Below are positions 63,585 to 64,000 of a stretch of DNA of 64,000 bases, piece by piece. The position numbers were made by a program, and so were the translations under genes. The DNA lies in the NCBI RefSeq assembly GCF_003418935.1, contig NZ_QVMT01000003.1, forward strand, positions 372,001 through 436,000. The letters run 5' to 3'. Numbering within the stretch: position 1 is the stretch's first letter; each line of letters starts with the position of its first letter. The stretch is from Emticicia sp. C21. Lineage in GTDB: Bacteria; Bacteroidota; Bacteroidia; Cytophagales; Spirosomataceae. A model generated the notes under the pieces. The model was given only the letters and a program-made list of their open reading frames with translations, searched no databases and had not been told where the DNA came from.

Positions 63585-64000
63585 TTACACCGTCAAATCA
63601 TTCTCCTCCTGGATCTCAACCCCACGTTTGAATATCTGAGAGATTACATAGATGATTCCGGCTGCAAGCAGAAACTGGAAAGCAGTTTTAAAATAACCTC
63701 TGTCTAACTCAGGGATAGTCTTGGCTAAGTATCCAATATATAAATCGGCAACGATATACAGTATGCCTAAACTCAGAATCAGATAGCTCAGGTTTTCAAT
63801 CATTTTCGCCACTTTCTCTGAAAAAGGCGTATTCAGATCGATTTCGTCGAGAATGCTACGCAGGTAATTCCAGATTTGTACCTGAATCAGTGCAATAACA
63901 ATCACAAACGACATCAGGCCGATATAAGGTAATAGGTGGTTGTTTCTCAGGAAGTCGAATCCCGTTCCTGTATCTGTCCAGAGGTTTTCGTTAATGAAAC
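63585..64000 (-). CDS. DUF2975 membrane protein, cut by window edge
   Basis: The minus-strand frame is open to the right edge. The visible end has three to four hydrophobic segments (LSYLILSLGILYIVADLYIG, FQFLLAAGIIYVISQIF) and the cytosolic end FKRGVEIQEENDLTV, typical of DUF2975. An internal ATG at 63914 exists, but upstream codons (NNHLLPYIGL) fit the family, so the true start is outside. It probably controls, or is controlled by, the XRE protein. Confidence 0.8.
   Translation of the reverse strand, partial: FINENLWTDTGTGFDFLRNNHLLPYIGLMSFVIVIALIQVQIWNYLRSILDEIDLNTPFSEKVAKMIENLSYLILSLGILYIVADLYIGYLAKTIPELDRGYFKTAFQFLLAAGIIYVISQIFKRGVEIQEENDLTV

Overview
The window reads as a chromosome segment of a Bacteroidota bacterium, most likely of the order Cytophagales. 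The evidence is AT-rich DNA, promoters of the TTTG / TAnnTTTG type, almost no Shine-Dalgarno sequences, a type IX secretion sorting domain, SBBP-repeat and S74 surface proteins, a SusC-like/OmpB-type TonB receptor, and a ribosomal gene order typical of the phylum. The genus cannot be fixed from the sequence alone. Region 1 (1-8.2 kb): the end of an unknown gene; a single-gene antiviral STAND (Avs-like) protein with an N-terminal Cap4/DUF4297-type nuclease; a secreted DNA/RNA nuclease broken by a one-base frameshift; two exported thioredoxin-fold proteins; and a NamZ-like (DUF1343) peptidoglycan hydrolase. Region 2 (8.5-25.9 kb): one long ribosomal supercluster, rplC-D-W-B-rpsS-rplV-rpsC-rplP-rpmC-rpsQ-rplN-X-E-rpsN-H-rplF-R-rpsE-rpmD-rplO-secY-map-infA-rpmJ-rpsM-K-D-rpoA-rplQ. 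rpsJ is not upstream of rplC. The spacers are unusually long and full of palindromes. L15 carries a helix-hairpin-helix domain, S3 a Gly/Arg/Asp/Asn tail, L17 an acidic tail, and L36 has lost its zinc ligands. Region 3 (26-32.8 kb): envelope genes: a polytopic membrane protein, a T9SS-secreted SBBP protein, a GT2 glycosyltransferase and a GT-C-like membrane glycosyltransferase. Region 4 (33-41.7 kb): five tandem paralogues of a secreted S74 (intramolecular chaperone) fibre protein on the minus strand. They differ mainly in the copy number of a ~60-residue module (1, 1, 2, 3, 4). Region 5 (42-45.3 kb): a lipoprotein, an ECF sigma factor and a probable anti-sigma factor whose C-terminus looks like an outer-membrane barrel. 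Two promoters with the same ECF-like motif (TTCCAACCTTT, 14 bp, GTCAA) sit before the lipoprotein and before the distant membrane gene at 26.1 kb. Region 6 (45.4-56.9 kb): accessory genes: an SBBP protein, a papain-family protease with a ~165-residue acidic repeat tail, a DUF1080 protein, a C1q-like protein, small orphans, a VOC protein, two divergent ArsR-SRPBCC operons with near-identical promoter/operator layout, DUF1801 and a small HMA-like protein. Region 7 (57.0-59.3 kb): a REP-associated tyrosine transposase (RAYT) gene flanked on both sides by REP-type hairpins and followed by a ~1.5-kb array; I count nineteen hairpins in all, with internal tandem duplications. This is the most striking structure in the window. 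Region 8 (59.3-64 kb): two MITE-like elements, an orphan gene, a TonB-dependent receptor and an XRE/DUF2975 regulatory pair that runs off the right edge.
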